Of a DNA stretch of 64,000 nt, positions 13,601-22,298 are shown in pieces. The stretch's first letter is position 1. Each line of letters opens with the position of its first letter. Both the position numbers and the translations under genes were made by a program. The notes below the pieces were generated by a model. That model did no database searches, was not told where the DNA came from, and saw nothing but the letters and a program-made list of their open reading frames with translations. The DNA lies in contig NC_088204.1 of NCBI RefSeq assembly GCF_037126465.1, positions 79,545,807-79,609,806 of the forward strand, in the 5' to 3' direction. The stretch comes from Ornithodoros turicata. Taxonomy: Eukaryota > Arthropoda > Arachnida > Ixodida > Argasidae.

Positions 13601-16600
13601 GGCACAGCGGAAGCCGGTGAGATTTAACGGTCTCGAATTTGCTCCGAAGACATTCGCGTTTTCCTCCACGAGCGCTGATGAGTCTGCTTTGTTTCCCTTT
13701 TTTTGTAGCTGTAATATCGTACTACTTGAACTGTGATGAAAAGGTTGTCAGTCCCTTTGATACGGTAAGTATCAAATCAGAGTCTTCTTTAAATATTGAT
13801 GTAGACAAATGGCGTAGCTAAACAGATACATACCTGCTTGTTGATGGTATAGCTTTCAAGTTGCACCTTGTACCGTACCCTCGAAAATTCCTGAATTTTG
13901 GGAGTATTTCTTCACGCTATCATTTAACAGACAACACTACAGCTTGAACTGTCCCCTCCATCTCCTTCATAAACTGCGCATTCTGTATAAATGTGTTCAC
14001 GTACCAGACCAACAAGGCTGTCTGACCACGTCTCCGAGCGCATCCATAGTTCTGCCTGATAGCATTTTCTCGTCGACGTCTTCTGGCAACCCTTTGTACA
14101 AGCGTCGTCTGCATGTGTGCCCACCCGCATCCACGTGTTCACCATGCACTCTTTGTTTTAATGCTACCTGACCTTGTTGAGAGCTGTGACATTCTTGTAA
14201 AGTGCACATACATATTAAGTTAAATTCAAAGAACAGCCTTCGAAAAACTGCCAAAATGGATATAAAAACTTGTAGTAGTTATTTTGCTTCGATATTTTAC
14301 GCTAATCATTTCTAGAATATCCCGGAGATATCGCCCTAAAAAGTGTGCGTAGGTTCTCCAAAACCGTTGAAAAGTTTCCCAAATTATCTGTACAAACCCC
14401 CCTCAGCTGTATGCTAATAGCCACAATTGCTTCGCTGTGCTAACTCTGAGTATAATATAAAAATACCTAAAACTTAATAATGCTGCCACAACTCTGTGCA
14501 CTCCGACACTCGTGGCGCAGCCACGTGTCCTCTTCCCCGTATCCGAAATTGGCTCATATTGTAGACATTGAAAGAACACTAGTGGCTGCAGTCGGTTAAG
14601 CTTAAAATGTACTTCTGTCAGGAAATAAATATGGGTGTCTTGAGAATTGGAGTAGCTACCACTGGCTTCAGTATCGGTGTACTTCTAGTATACTATATAG
14701 ACCTCAGTACACCCTGCGTAGCAAATCATGTCTTGAACAAATTTCGTCTCGTCTTCGGAATACTGCCTAGTTCACCTAATCAAAATCTATACGCATCACG
14801 TTGTATCTCTACCTTGTTTCTCTATGTTATGCCAAGGCCATACAAAATACTTTTGAGATATATGTATTAGCCTTGTAACATTGTTTGTCCTCAAGCACAA
14901 CAGTTAAGGCAGCGGTAATGTGCCAAAAAATTGGCGCTGTTAAGAGGTTGAGATAGTAATTTCTTGCAGACTGTGAAGGAAGCTCGCAGAGCTGTGGACA
15001 ACGTCCAAAGCCTCTTGCAGGTGGTGACGCGGATCGCAGATCGTTACATTCCACAGAAGGAGGTAGGTTCCAAAAATTGGCTCAAATTCGATGTGACTGT
15101 ACATGAAATACACTTGTTGTGTGCAGGTTCACGAGCTCCTGGGCCAGTTGGGCCAGCAAGTAAACGGCACAACCCGTGGGCTTGGACGCCTCGCTGCACT
15201 GGTCGACTGTCGGGGTCTCAACGTGGAATATCGTGCTGCAATGGGAGCTACCTGCACCAGTGTACTGTAAGTTGCTTCTTCATAAAACACCAGATTTATC
15301 GTACGATCGGTGAAAACTCATCAGATTATCTGATAGAAAGATTATAAAAAAAAGATTATCAGATCATCATCAGATTATCAAAATTATTATTATAAAAAAA
15401 TATCACATTATCAAAAATATCAGATTATCAAAATTATTATCAAAATTATCAGACCATCAAGAAGATTATCAGATTATCTGATAGGCACTAGGCAGATGGC
15501 GTCAGCAAAATATTATGCGCGATATCGCAGTGATCTCTTCATATATGTACGGGTTTCAAAGTAGTGTAAAGCTTATAGTCCTATAGCCTTTTATTTTCTT
15601 TGGACTACGGGTATGAAGGTGACCAAGTTCTTTCCTATGACCTGCCCGTTGCACATACTCACAGAGACGGGCAGTTAGAGCTAGAAATATGTCAATAAGA
15701 CATACAAGCATGTATACATGTGCACATACACTGCATGTGCAGTATGTGTAAGATCAGGGTAAGATGGTCTGGGGAACAATATTTTACTAAGTTACGTGTT
15801 ACATTTAACATGATAATGTGATAATTATTTTCCTACAATAAGTGCATCTAATGGTGTCATTTCTGACCTTAAAGGGAAGGCACTGGCTTTATGCTGGTGT
15901 CAGCAGCTGGTGCAGGTCTTCTGTTCACCGTGCTCATTTGGGTCGCTTCTCATACATGGATCCACATTCGACAGAGGTAACGCTTTCCCATATCTTATCT
16001 CTCACTTATCTTCTGCTTATCCCTCTTCTCACTTATCTTTCCCCCATCTTCTTTCTCTCCTTTCTTTTCTCTCTTGTATCTATCTTCTCACTTGTCCTTC
16101 ATATCCATTATCTCTCTAATCTTTCCTATCTCTTATCTTTTTCTTTCTTCTTTCTCATATTCCCTCTCTCTTTTCTTTGCAGCTTATCTCTCTTCCTCCT
16201 TTTCTTTTTTCCTATCTCTCCTCTTTTATCTTCTCTTCCTTGTATCTTATCTCTTTTCTTTTCTCTCTCTTATCTCCTAATTAAATGTGTTATCTCATCC
16301 CGTAGGCGCCCTAGGGAGCCCGTGGACGAAGAAGACCCATTCCTGCCACCGTCCGCGGTGGGTGCCAGCTCCCGGCGCAGCCGCGACACGTATGCAATGC
16401 CCCGGTTCACCCCACACCCCTAGGCACTGCCTCTGCTGCTTACTCGCACCCCTTTCTTCACACCCCTTTCTTAACGATTTCCTAACCCGTTTTCATCTTA
16501 GACACTGGCATGCCTCCTTTTACGAATCGTGCAGGTTACTTTGTTACGGGGCTTTGCTTTTGTGGTACGGTATTGCAAAATTGGGGGACAATATTGGGAG

Positions 16601-19600
16601 TTCGGCTCGCCAGTGCAATTAGCAATGACGCGCTGCGTTACCGTGACAGTGTACTGTGGGCACGGATATTCCCGGTGCACAAAAATGCAGAAGTAATGTT
16701 TCTTCTTATGTAATGATATTGGCGGACAACGTGCAGGTAACCGTAATAAAGCAGTGACAGTGTTGTACACGGGAATGCGTTAACAGATCTAGTCTAGTGT
16801 AAATAGGGCCCTGTGTTTTAGGGGTAAAACCCGGTGAAACCTGTTTTTACCTCCCAATTTGCATCATCATCACCACTTAGGGTAAAACCTTAAAGAACCC
16901 GAAAATGAACTTGGCAAACTGCCAATTCAGCCACCAATACAGGCACTGGAGAACGCTAAGCACTGGACACTCAGCTCAGCTGCTCCAAATCTCATGTTAA
17001 TTTAAAATGCGAGAAGAGTTTTTTTTTTTCCACCCGATATCACACAATTTTAACTGTTTTACGGATCCTGATATAAAACCCGATTTTTAACCCTCGATTT
17101 TCAAGAAATATAAAATCTGAAAACACAGGGCCCCCAAGTATAAAGTTTAGCGCAACAAGTATAATAGAAGTATGACTATGTAGTATACTATAACTATGTA
17201 GTACTATACTACTATACTATACATACTATACTATGTATACTATGTAGTAAGTATACTATAGATAGGGCCTGACTTTTTAGGGTTAAACCCGTATCCGCCC
17301 GATATTTACCCCCCGAACGAAATCTGTAAAATTCGGGTTTAACCCGAATCTACCCGGAAACATTCGGGTCGCGTGGCACACTCATAAGCGTGCATTAAAA
17401 TAAAGTTTGATAACATTGCTAAATATTAGTTCCGAGCTAAGACAAATTTTTATTAAACAAAAAAAAATCACCCGAATACACCCGAATTCCTGACGACAGA
17501 ATATGCCGTAACGGGATTTAACCCGAATACACCCGAATTTTCAAATGAAAAATATCACCCGATATTTACCCCCCGAATTTGGCCAAAAATAAAACCCGAA
17601 AAAGTCAGGCCCTAACTATAGAGTAGTGTCACTAGATGGAAAATAAATGGAACCAGAAGCAAAAAAACAGAAGTAGGGAAAGCAATGAAAAAGACTATCT
17701 TATAGGAGTTGAGCTATTTAAACAGGTGTAGGTAGGGGGGTGGCTTTGCCTTCTTCGGGACCGGTATGACTATAATTACTACTAATCGTCATGTAGGGGC
17801 GATATCTTTGCACGGAGTAGCACCCTGCTTTGCTTTGTTTGCTTGGGCTTGCTTTCTTTGCCTTGCTTGTGACGCCCTTATTTCTCTTTACGTACGCTGT
17901 GCACAGATAAAATATGCGCTTAAAACTACAGGGCAGTGATACAGTTGCCAGCAAAATGTCTCGCTTCTTGTTGCACACTTATTGTGGGTGATGATCTGAG
18001 CAGAGCTTCAACTAATGCGCGAAACTTACGGATATTTAGTTTTACATATTTAGAATAGCTGCAAAACATCACCCACCAAGCGTACAGAGGAATTTGAAGA
18101 AGTGTCAGAAAAATATGTAGGGTTGCACAAAAAGCCCAATCGCAGAACCTTTTTTGTCGTGCGAATACCGAGTCATATATCGGAACTGACAGAATGAAAA
18201 TGTTGTGCATCGAGAAGTCATAAAAAATGTTCAGCATAAAGAGCGTTGATTAGCACAGTTCCTAACTCAAACGTCGCCATACCAGCACAGGACAGCTGTG
18301 TCTGGGATTCTTTTCTGGGTATCCACCTTACAGTTTCTCCCGAGCCTTCTGCAATGGCTGCGTACCTTTTGATGACCAGACTTTACACAAAATCTAATCT
18401 AATCTGCTGTGATTTGCATGATAAAAACTTAGTGGAGCCATGTCACCCAGTAGAACAACTGGAACGCATCTAATTCTTGAGCTACAGCTATTTCTGTGGC
18501 AATACCAGGCACTTAACTAAAACAGAACTTCACTGCATAACACGCTTGTGGCAAACCAGAACCTCGAATGACATTGTTTTGTCTTATGATTGTTGAAAAT
18601 GGTAAGTGTACGCCTTTTCTGTAACACTTTATGCTTGTGCAGAGTGTTCCGAAAATGGCGTACGCCCCTCGTCCTTAGCAAATCAGGATGCATAGCGATA
18701 TCATTCAGAGTGCTGGTTGACCGTGAGTGTATTACTCGGTGAAGTCCCGTTTTAAAAGTGCAGAAGCTTCGTTACTAGATGCCAGTGTAATGCTATAGCG
18801 GAAGACACGTTTTTTTTTTTAAAGTAAAAATGTGACAATCCAGTATTTATAAGGATAGTAGTAGGAAGCATATCATAAACAACTGTTTAATCTTTAGACT
18901 TCCAATCTGTCTCTGTCACGAGTCTTTCGAATGATTGTACGACTGTTTCTGCAGAAAACCTTTCTTTTAGTGCACACTTAGTGAACTCGTAGCATGCATA
19001 CTGGCATTGCTGTGATACAGAAGTGTAATCTGCCAACTAATGTCTCGTATGCTGTACTTAAATTTTAAAATAAATTCGAGCTACTTTATTTATTTATTAG
19101 ACACAAAAATAATAAAACCCCTGCATTGAAAAGACAATGTTATGAACTCAAAAATCGTCCCTCACCCAGCCGCAGAAGCTGGCGATCACAAACTCTTGAA
19201 AATCACCCTCAAAGAGAAACTGCCTCACTTTTGCTCTCTCTCTCTCTCCCCCTCTCTTCCCCGCGCAGGAATGGACGTTCCGCAAGCCGTGAGGACCAGG
19301 CGTTCCTGCAAGCGGCCAGGTTCACCCCGCCGCCAGCGGTGAGCACAATTTGTTGACCCCTTATAGACCACCAGGGGGCATTCAAACTCTGCTTTCTGGT
19401 CCCACCTCCTCTCTCTTTCTCTCGACCGGTAACACCTCTGTTCGTTGACGCTTTGGTGCCGTTACAAAAAGTTTGGCTCACCATGACTTTCCCCCCTTTT
19501 CCTTCTTTTCCGTTTGTCCTCTCTCTCTCTTTCTCTCCCCCTTTCCACCTCTCACATGACAGTACATCAGATCAGAAAGCACGGTTTGAAGCACTCTCTC

Positions 19601-22298
19601 CCTCCTCCTCTATTGCTTTCTGCTTCCCTTTGCTGCCTCTTTGTTTTTAAGCTTTTTCTTTGCGTCGAGGCACTGGACCTGATTTTGTCATGAGAGCTGC
19701 AATGATTTGGTGTCTTTCTGCACATGTACGCAAAATTATGTTTAGCATGTGGTTTCTTATGTTTTTTTCTTTTTCTAATCATGCTGCTCACGTACACTTG
19801 CTCAAACTTAGGAATCCGTAACATTGCACCGAACAGCACGTTCGAGAAAGACGTCCTTATACGCGCACATGTAATACACTGCTTTGCACGCGCACATAAG
19901 TATGAGACGGCACTTTGCAATTTGCACAGCGGGTCCACCTCGATTTGGTTGATTGTGAGATCTAGATTTTGTGTTGTTGGGGCCTGTTGATCATGTAAAG
20001 TTCATCGTATGCCAGTGAAAGTTTAACCCGTAAATAATTGCTTAAGAGATGACAGTTGGGTAAAGGCAAAAGTCAGGATGCCTCACATGGTCAATATAAT
20101 AGGTGAGGAGATATGCAAAAAATTTAGTTTCATAATTCATTTGAAGATTTTGTTGCTCGGCATTTTGTCGGTTAGGCCAGACAGCGTTAAAGCCAAATTG
20201 TTAATTAATTTAGTAGGTATATCTCTGGTGAAGAACACTGGTGAGAGATATAATAAGCATGACTTCATCCCATGATAATGGTATGACAGTCGGACGATAG
20301 ATGCGCACAATAATGCTAGTATAACACAAAGGACAATAAAATGTTAGAACACCACTCAATCATCTTGTATGTTGGCAACAGTGACATTCGTGGTTTCAAG
20401 AGTGGCCAGCAGGTGGCGGCACGACACAGTAATGTAGCAGTACTGTAAAGATGGCAGCCCCGCTAGCAACATGCACTAAGGGAAGAACAGCCCCACGTTA
20501 CTCGCCCCTTTTGCAGTAGTGGGAGAACATTCATGGAAGTGTTCATTGAAACAAACACATATAATAATTAATGACATTCATTTGTCAATGAATCTTGGTG
20601 GGTTTCAAACCTTCACCAGAACAGTTCTGTTCATCTTTAGTGCATGTTGCAAGTAAAGCCACCATCTTTACACTACTGCTGCATCTCTTGCTTGTGCTGC
20701 CCCTTGTCACCCACTCTTAAGTGGCTGACTCACTGCAGTAAACTCACAGGGCAATCAAGTGGTGTGGAACAGTGCATTTACCTGCGGTTGCCATGTTTAT
20801 ATGCCAAGCATCTTTAGCTGCATAAAGCCTAATACTGTACAAAGTAACTCAATCCTTTTCTCTATGCAATGGCTCTGTTGGCCTCCTGCCTTTATCCCAT
20901 GGGGAATACGTTCCTCACAAACCTTGGGGCTCATGCATTCCAGGTTGCGATCGAAAATCAGTACATGACAACGAAAGGTGGCGATAAAGTCCCGAAAAAT
21001 GTCCCAGAAACGTCCCAGAAATGTCCCAGATGCAGATTTTAGTTGTGTGCAATAGTCAGAAGCTGATTTTGCTGTAGCTTATGGTAACTGGGCTGTGAAG
21101 GAAGGAAGACACCACCAATCTCATCAACAATAAAAAAAACTTATAATCCCATGTTGAACCAAACTATTAGAAACTGTAGAAATTCACAAAGCAGAGTATT
21201 TTGAGCAACGGTGATATGTAGTACGAAATAAAATAAATTTTTTTTGTTAGTTCGGAATGGTATAGTCTAACTTATAGAGTGCCCAGGTTTCATAGGGTGA
21301 GATGCAGTTGCATCACGCTTCTCCTTGGATGCTGGCGTGAGTCTAACAATCTGCTCACGTCTCTTCTCCGACGACACCTTAGCTGTCCCACGACCCAGTT
21401 TCATCGTTTGCATGAAAGATCTGAGACAGGGATGCTTGAACCCCAAAGCCTTTGTGAAAGACGTGATCCCTTCGTGACATGCTTAGAGCCTTGGGTTTCC
21501 GGGTGTTTTCCGGTGTTCGCTTTGCGAAACTGGAGGTGGGTAAAGACAAGCTGTTACGTTCCAAAAGCCGTAAAGTACGGTACATTCGGGATAAATCGGA
21601 CTCATTTGGGTGGACAAGCAAAAAAAAAAAAAAAAACTGCTTGTCACACTCCAGATGGACATGAGATGGTAAAGTTTTTAAGTGTTCACCTGTGTTCGTA
21701 TGAAGGGCAGAGTTTGCACTTTGAGCTTGAGTTTGACCTTGGGTTTCTGGATCTTATGCAAAGCGGCAGCGATTCACATCTGGCAGGCAAAACAGGTGTT
21801 GAAATTAAGGGATACTGGCTTAACGTAACAACTTTATTATGACGCTTCGACGCCCATACGGACATCATCATCATCAGACAAGACAAACCCGTGATGATGC
21901 CCATATGAGCGTCGAAACATCGTAGTAAAGTTGTTACTTTGTTACGTTAAGCCAGTGTCCCTTACTTTCATCGTGTCTCCTGGCTTATGGTCTCCCGTTC
22001 AAAACAGGTTTCATCGGGTCTAACCCTAAAACCCGAGGCTCTTGAGTACGCTCTCACCCTAACACTTGTCCGAGACAATCCGCCCCTAGACACCCTGCGT
22101 AGTAAGCACTCTCTCATGTTGGGTTGTTTGGTGCTGTAATTCCCCTCCCCATTTTTCGGTTCTGTACCCGCATGCAGCATTTGTTCTGTTTTTTCTTCTT
22201 TTGGTTTCGCTTCCCACCCCACCTGTCTTCCTCGTCGGCCACCGCAGTACGACCAGCCCTACTATGTTGGGGCGCGCACCATGGCCCCCACGGCGTGA
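4534..22298 (+). CDS. tty: Tweety-homologue membrane protein (14 coding exons, 500 aa; alternative 471-aa form)
   Basis: Tweety proteins are five-pass plasma-membrane proteins, described as anion-channel or lipid-handling proteins. Coding exons: 4534-4686 (ATG 4540), 6617-6777, 7895-8006, 11743-11990, 12528-12623, 13382-13454, 13547-13616, 13709-13764, 14970-15062, 15127-15266, 15875-15976, 16306-16389, 19269-19338 and 22248-22298. All junctions are GT-AG and in phase. Residues about 53-75, 91-111, 224-246, 251-279 and 404-425 are the membrane segments. Loop features include an N-glycosylation site at N37 (NST), NAS near 189, NGT near 365, and cysteines near 285 and 311. The W-F-H...N-S-T-F-D-P start and the S-H-T-W-I-H-I end of the last membrane segment match insect and vertebrate family members as I recall them. 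The length is normal for the family (about 450-540). The tail carries a PPAY motif made by joining the last two exons. The ATG at 4540 is chosen because it lies just inside the first exon in a good context. Confidence 0.93.
4687..6616 (+). other. tweety intron 1
   Basis: This intron holds a tandem duplication (5897-6533) and AT-rich filler. No other exon was recognised. Confidence 0.6.
5897..6533. repeat. Tandem duplication, two copies of ~318 bp
   Basis: Copy 1 (about 5897-6214) and copy 2 (about 6215-6533) both run from 'ctagag.tg.gctgatg' plus a poly-A run to 'cgaaacaaaatttta'. They differ by scattered substitutions and small indels. Short open frames in each copy are not conserved between copies. 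Confidence 0.85.
6617..6777 (+). CDS. tty: tweety coding exon 2 (membrane segments 1 and 2)
   Basis: The acceptor is GTGCACAG and the donor is TGCTG|GTAAGT, 161 bp, phase 0 to 2. It encodes the first membrane helix, a C-R-C-C-D plus K-K-R-R cytoplasmic linker, and the start of the second helix. Confidence 0.92.
6930..7506. mobile_element. hAT-type non-autonomous element rich in GTAACT words
   Basis: A 577-bp element lies between exact 8-bp direct repeats CCATTAAT (6922-6929 and 7507-7514). It starts CAGAGTTCGAGGTAAC and ends in a degenerate inverse GTAACTTCTCAATCTATG. The interior repeats TAACTCGTTAC-like words. A fragment of another MITE (7282-7345) lies inside it. Confidence 0.78.
7282..7345. 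mobile_element. Fragment of the ATAGACCTCT MITE family
   Basis: These 64 bases match the left end of the full copies at 40649 and 53732, including 'acgtcatcatgac' and 'cagactgaaaccgaaacaaatcg'. The right end is missing. Confidence 0.8.
7895..8006 (+). CDS. tty: tweety coding exon 3
   Basis: The acceptor is CTTGCAG and the donor is AATGAG|GTCAGT, 112 bp, phase 2 to 0. It completes membrane helix 2 (A-L-S-L-G-L-F-G-N-D) and starts the long extracellular helical loop. Confidence 0.9.
8965..9144 (+). other. Open, splice-bounded frame of unknown identity inside the 2.1-kb element
   Basis: After ACAG at 8961-8964 a frame stays open to a stop near 9144, encoding about 59 residues that include G-T-K-V-E-S-D-E-R-Q-D-Y and N-G-T-H-M-N-L. 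A possible donor follows C-G-C-G-A-G. It resembles no tweety sequence, and exon 3 joins the exon at 11743 without it. It may be a remnant of the element's own gene. Confidence 0.3.
9126..9180. repeat. Interstitial (CCTAA)n telomere-like patch
   Basis: Degenerate CCTAA/CTAAC repeats are the complement of the arthropod TTAGG motif. The patch lies inside the 2.1-kb element. Confidence 0.7.
11743..11990 (+). CDS. tty: tweety coding exon 4 (extracellular helical loop)
   Basis: The acceptor is TTTCAG and the donor is ATCAG|GTAGAA, 248 bp, phase 0 to 2. It encodes residues 141-223. An N-A-S glycosylation site lies near 189, and the segment ends E-I-I-R just before membrane helix 3. Confidence 0.9.
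11995..12320. repeat. Degenerate 'ttaatgtgac' repeats in tweety intron
   Basis: The word TTAATGTGA and variants recur about every 20-40 bases across the start of this intron. The period is irregular, so this looks like a decayed minisatellite. Confidence 0.5.
12528..12623 (+). CDS. tty: tweety coding exon 5 (membrane segment 3)
   Basis: The acceptor is GTTCAG and the donor is ATCTT|GTAAGT, 96 bp, phase 2 to 2. It encodes W-P-A-T-I-A-L-L plus the rest of a hydrophobic helix, then R-H-S-R-C as in insect tweety. Confidence 0.92.
13382..13454 (+). CDS. tty: tweety coding exon 6 (membrane segment 4)
   Basis: The acceptor is CTGTAG and the donor is TGTG|GTAAGT, 73 bp, phase 2 to 0. It encodes F-S-V-L-G-L-L-S...L-G-I-C-V. 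The nearby TTTTCAG nine bases downstream would break the frame and the family match. Confidence 0.9.
13547..13616 (+). CDS. tty: tweety coding exon 7
   Basis: The acceptor is CTGCAG and the donor is AAGCCG|GTGAGA, 70 bp, phase 0 to 1. It encodes A-G-S-D-F-C-L-D-P-E-P, the conserved extracellular D-x-C-x-x-P segment. Confidence 0.9.
13709..13764 (+). CDS. tty: tweety coding exon 8
   Basis: The acceptor is TTGTAG and the donor is TACG|GTAAGT, 56 bp, phase 1 to 0. It encodes I-S-Y-Y-L-N-C-D-E...S-P-F-D-T, matching the family Y-x-x-C...P-F block. Confidence 0.88.
13765..14969 (+). other. tweety intron 8
   Basis: 1.2 kb with no recognisable gene, repeat family or RNA. Confidence 0.5.
14970..15062 (+). 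CDS. tty: tweety coding exon 9
   Basis: The acceptor is CTTGCAG and the donor is GGAG|GTAGGT, 93 bp, phase 0 to 0. It encodes an amphipathic extracellular helix with V-K-E-A-R-R and D-R-Y-I-P-Q-K-E. Confidence 0.87.
15127..15266 (+). CDS. tty: tweety coding exon 10
   Basis: The acceptor is GTGCAG and the donor is GTACT|GTAAGT, 140 bp, phase 0 to 2. It contains N-G-T, L-A-A-L-V-D-C, and C-T-S-V before the last membrane helix. Confidence 0.9.
15340..15482. repeat. ATTATCAGA-type simple repeat
   Basis: Irregular tandem ATTATCAGA/AATTATCA words cover about 140 bases of the intron after exon 10. Confidence 0.75.
15875..15976 (+). CDS. tty: tweety coding exon 11 (membrane segment 5)
   Basis: The acceptor is TTAAAG and the donor is CAGAG|GTAACG, 102 bp, phase 2 to 2. 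It encodes E-G-T-G-F...L-I-W-V-A-S-H-T-W-I-H-I-R-Q-R, a strong family signature. Confidence 0.92.
15985..16280 (+). repeat. Long pyrimidine tract before tweety exon 12
   Basis: About 290 bases of almost pure TCTTATCTTTCC-like pyrimidines run up to the CGTAG acceptor. This is far longer than a normal splice-site tract and may influence use of the alternative terminal exon. Confidence 0.85.
16306..16389 (+). CDS. tty: tweety coding exon 12 (cytoplasmic tail, long form)
   Basis: The acceptor is CCGTAG and the donor is GACAC|GTATGC, 84 bp, phase 2 to 2. It encodes P-V-D-E-E-D-P-F-L-P-P, an acidic tail motif shared by the family. The donor is weak, and reading through it gives the short ending. 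Confidence 0.75.
16306..16423 (+). CDS. tty: tweety alternative terminal exon (short form, 471 aa)
   Basis: If the donor at 16390 is not used, the frame continues Y-A-M-P-R-F-T-P-H-P to TAG at 16421-16423. An AATAAA at 16745-16750 lies about 320 bp downstream. This form lacks the PPxY tail. Confidence 0.65.
16745..16750 (+). promoter_or_regulatory. Polyadenylation signal AATAAA for the short tweety form
   Basis: A canonical hexamer lies 322 bases after the TAG at 16421. It is followed by GT-rich sequence (cagtgacagtgttgt). Confidence 0.5.
16806..17133. mobile_element. MITE with GGGCCCTGTGTTTT inverted ends
   Basis: It starts GGGCCCTGTGTTTTA and ends AAAACACAGGGCCC. The interior has repeated 'ggtaaaaccc' and 'aaaacccg' words. 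No clear target duplication is visible. It appears related to the elements at 17263 and 28760. Confidence 0.75.
17150..17262. repeat. TATAC/TATGTAGTA simple repeat
   Basis: Irregular actatactatgtagtatac repeats fill the gap between two MITEs. Confidence 0.75.
17263..17614. mobile_element. MITE with TAGGGCCTGACTTTTT inverted ends
   Basis: The ends TAGGGCCTGACTTTTT and AAAAAGTCAGGCCCTA are perfect inverses. The interior carries many CCCGAATTT and ACCCG words. Confidence 0.85.
17615..19268 (+). other. tweety intron 12, distal part
   Basis: 1.6 kb without a recognisable exon, RNA gene or repeat family. It ends in a pyrimidine-rich stretch (ctctctctctccccctctcttccccgcgcag, in parts) before exon 13. 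Confidence 0.5.
19269..19338 (+). CDS. tty: tweety coding exon 13 (long-form tail)
   Basis: The acceptor is CGCGCAG with a long pyrimidine tract and the donor is AGCG|GTGAGC, 70 bp, phase 2 to 0. It encodes S-R-E-D-Q-A-F-L-Q-A-A-R-F-T-P-P-P-A. It echoes the sequence R-F-T-P of the short ending. Confidence 0.82.
19339..22247 (+). other. tweety intron 13
   Basis: 2.9 kb. It contains a foldback element at 21808-21963 and short 'gtcccagaaa' repeats near 20990-21030. No convincing exon is present. Confidence 0.5.
21808..21963. mobile_element. Foldback element, ~155 bp
   Basis: The left arm (aagggatactggcttaacg..., from 21808) is the near-inverse of the right arm ending ...cgttaagccagtgtccctta at about 21965. 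The arms are about 65 bp around a short spacer of ATC repeats. Confidence 0.82.
22248..22298 (+). CDS. tty: tweety coding exon 14 (terminal, completes PPxY)
   Basis: The acceptor is CACCGCAG. Sixteen codons (Y-D-Q-P-Y-Y-V-G-A-R-T-M-A-P-T-A) lead to TGA at 22296-22298. The first tyrosine completes P-P-A-Y with exon 13. The following about 1.5 kb is probably 3' untranslated; I find no AATAAA close by. Confidence 0.82.
   Translation, partial: YDQPYYVGARTMAPTA

Noticed and set aside
15842..16423. 193-residue plus-strand open frame, hydrophobic and leucine/serine-rich
   Set aside because: Its middle is the pyrimidine-rich intron between tweety exons 11 and 12. The splice sites at 15977 and 16305 remove it.
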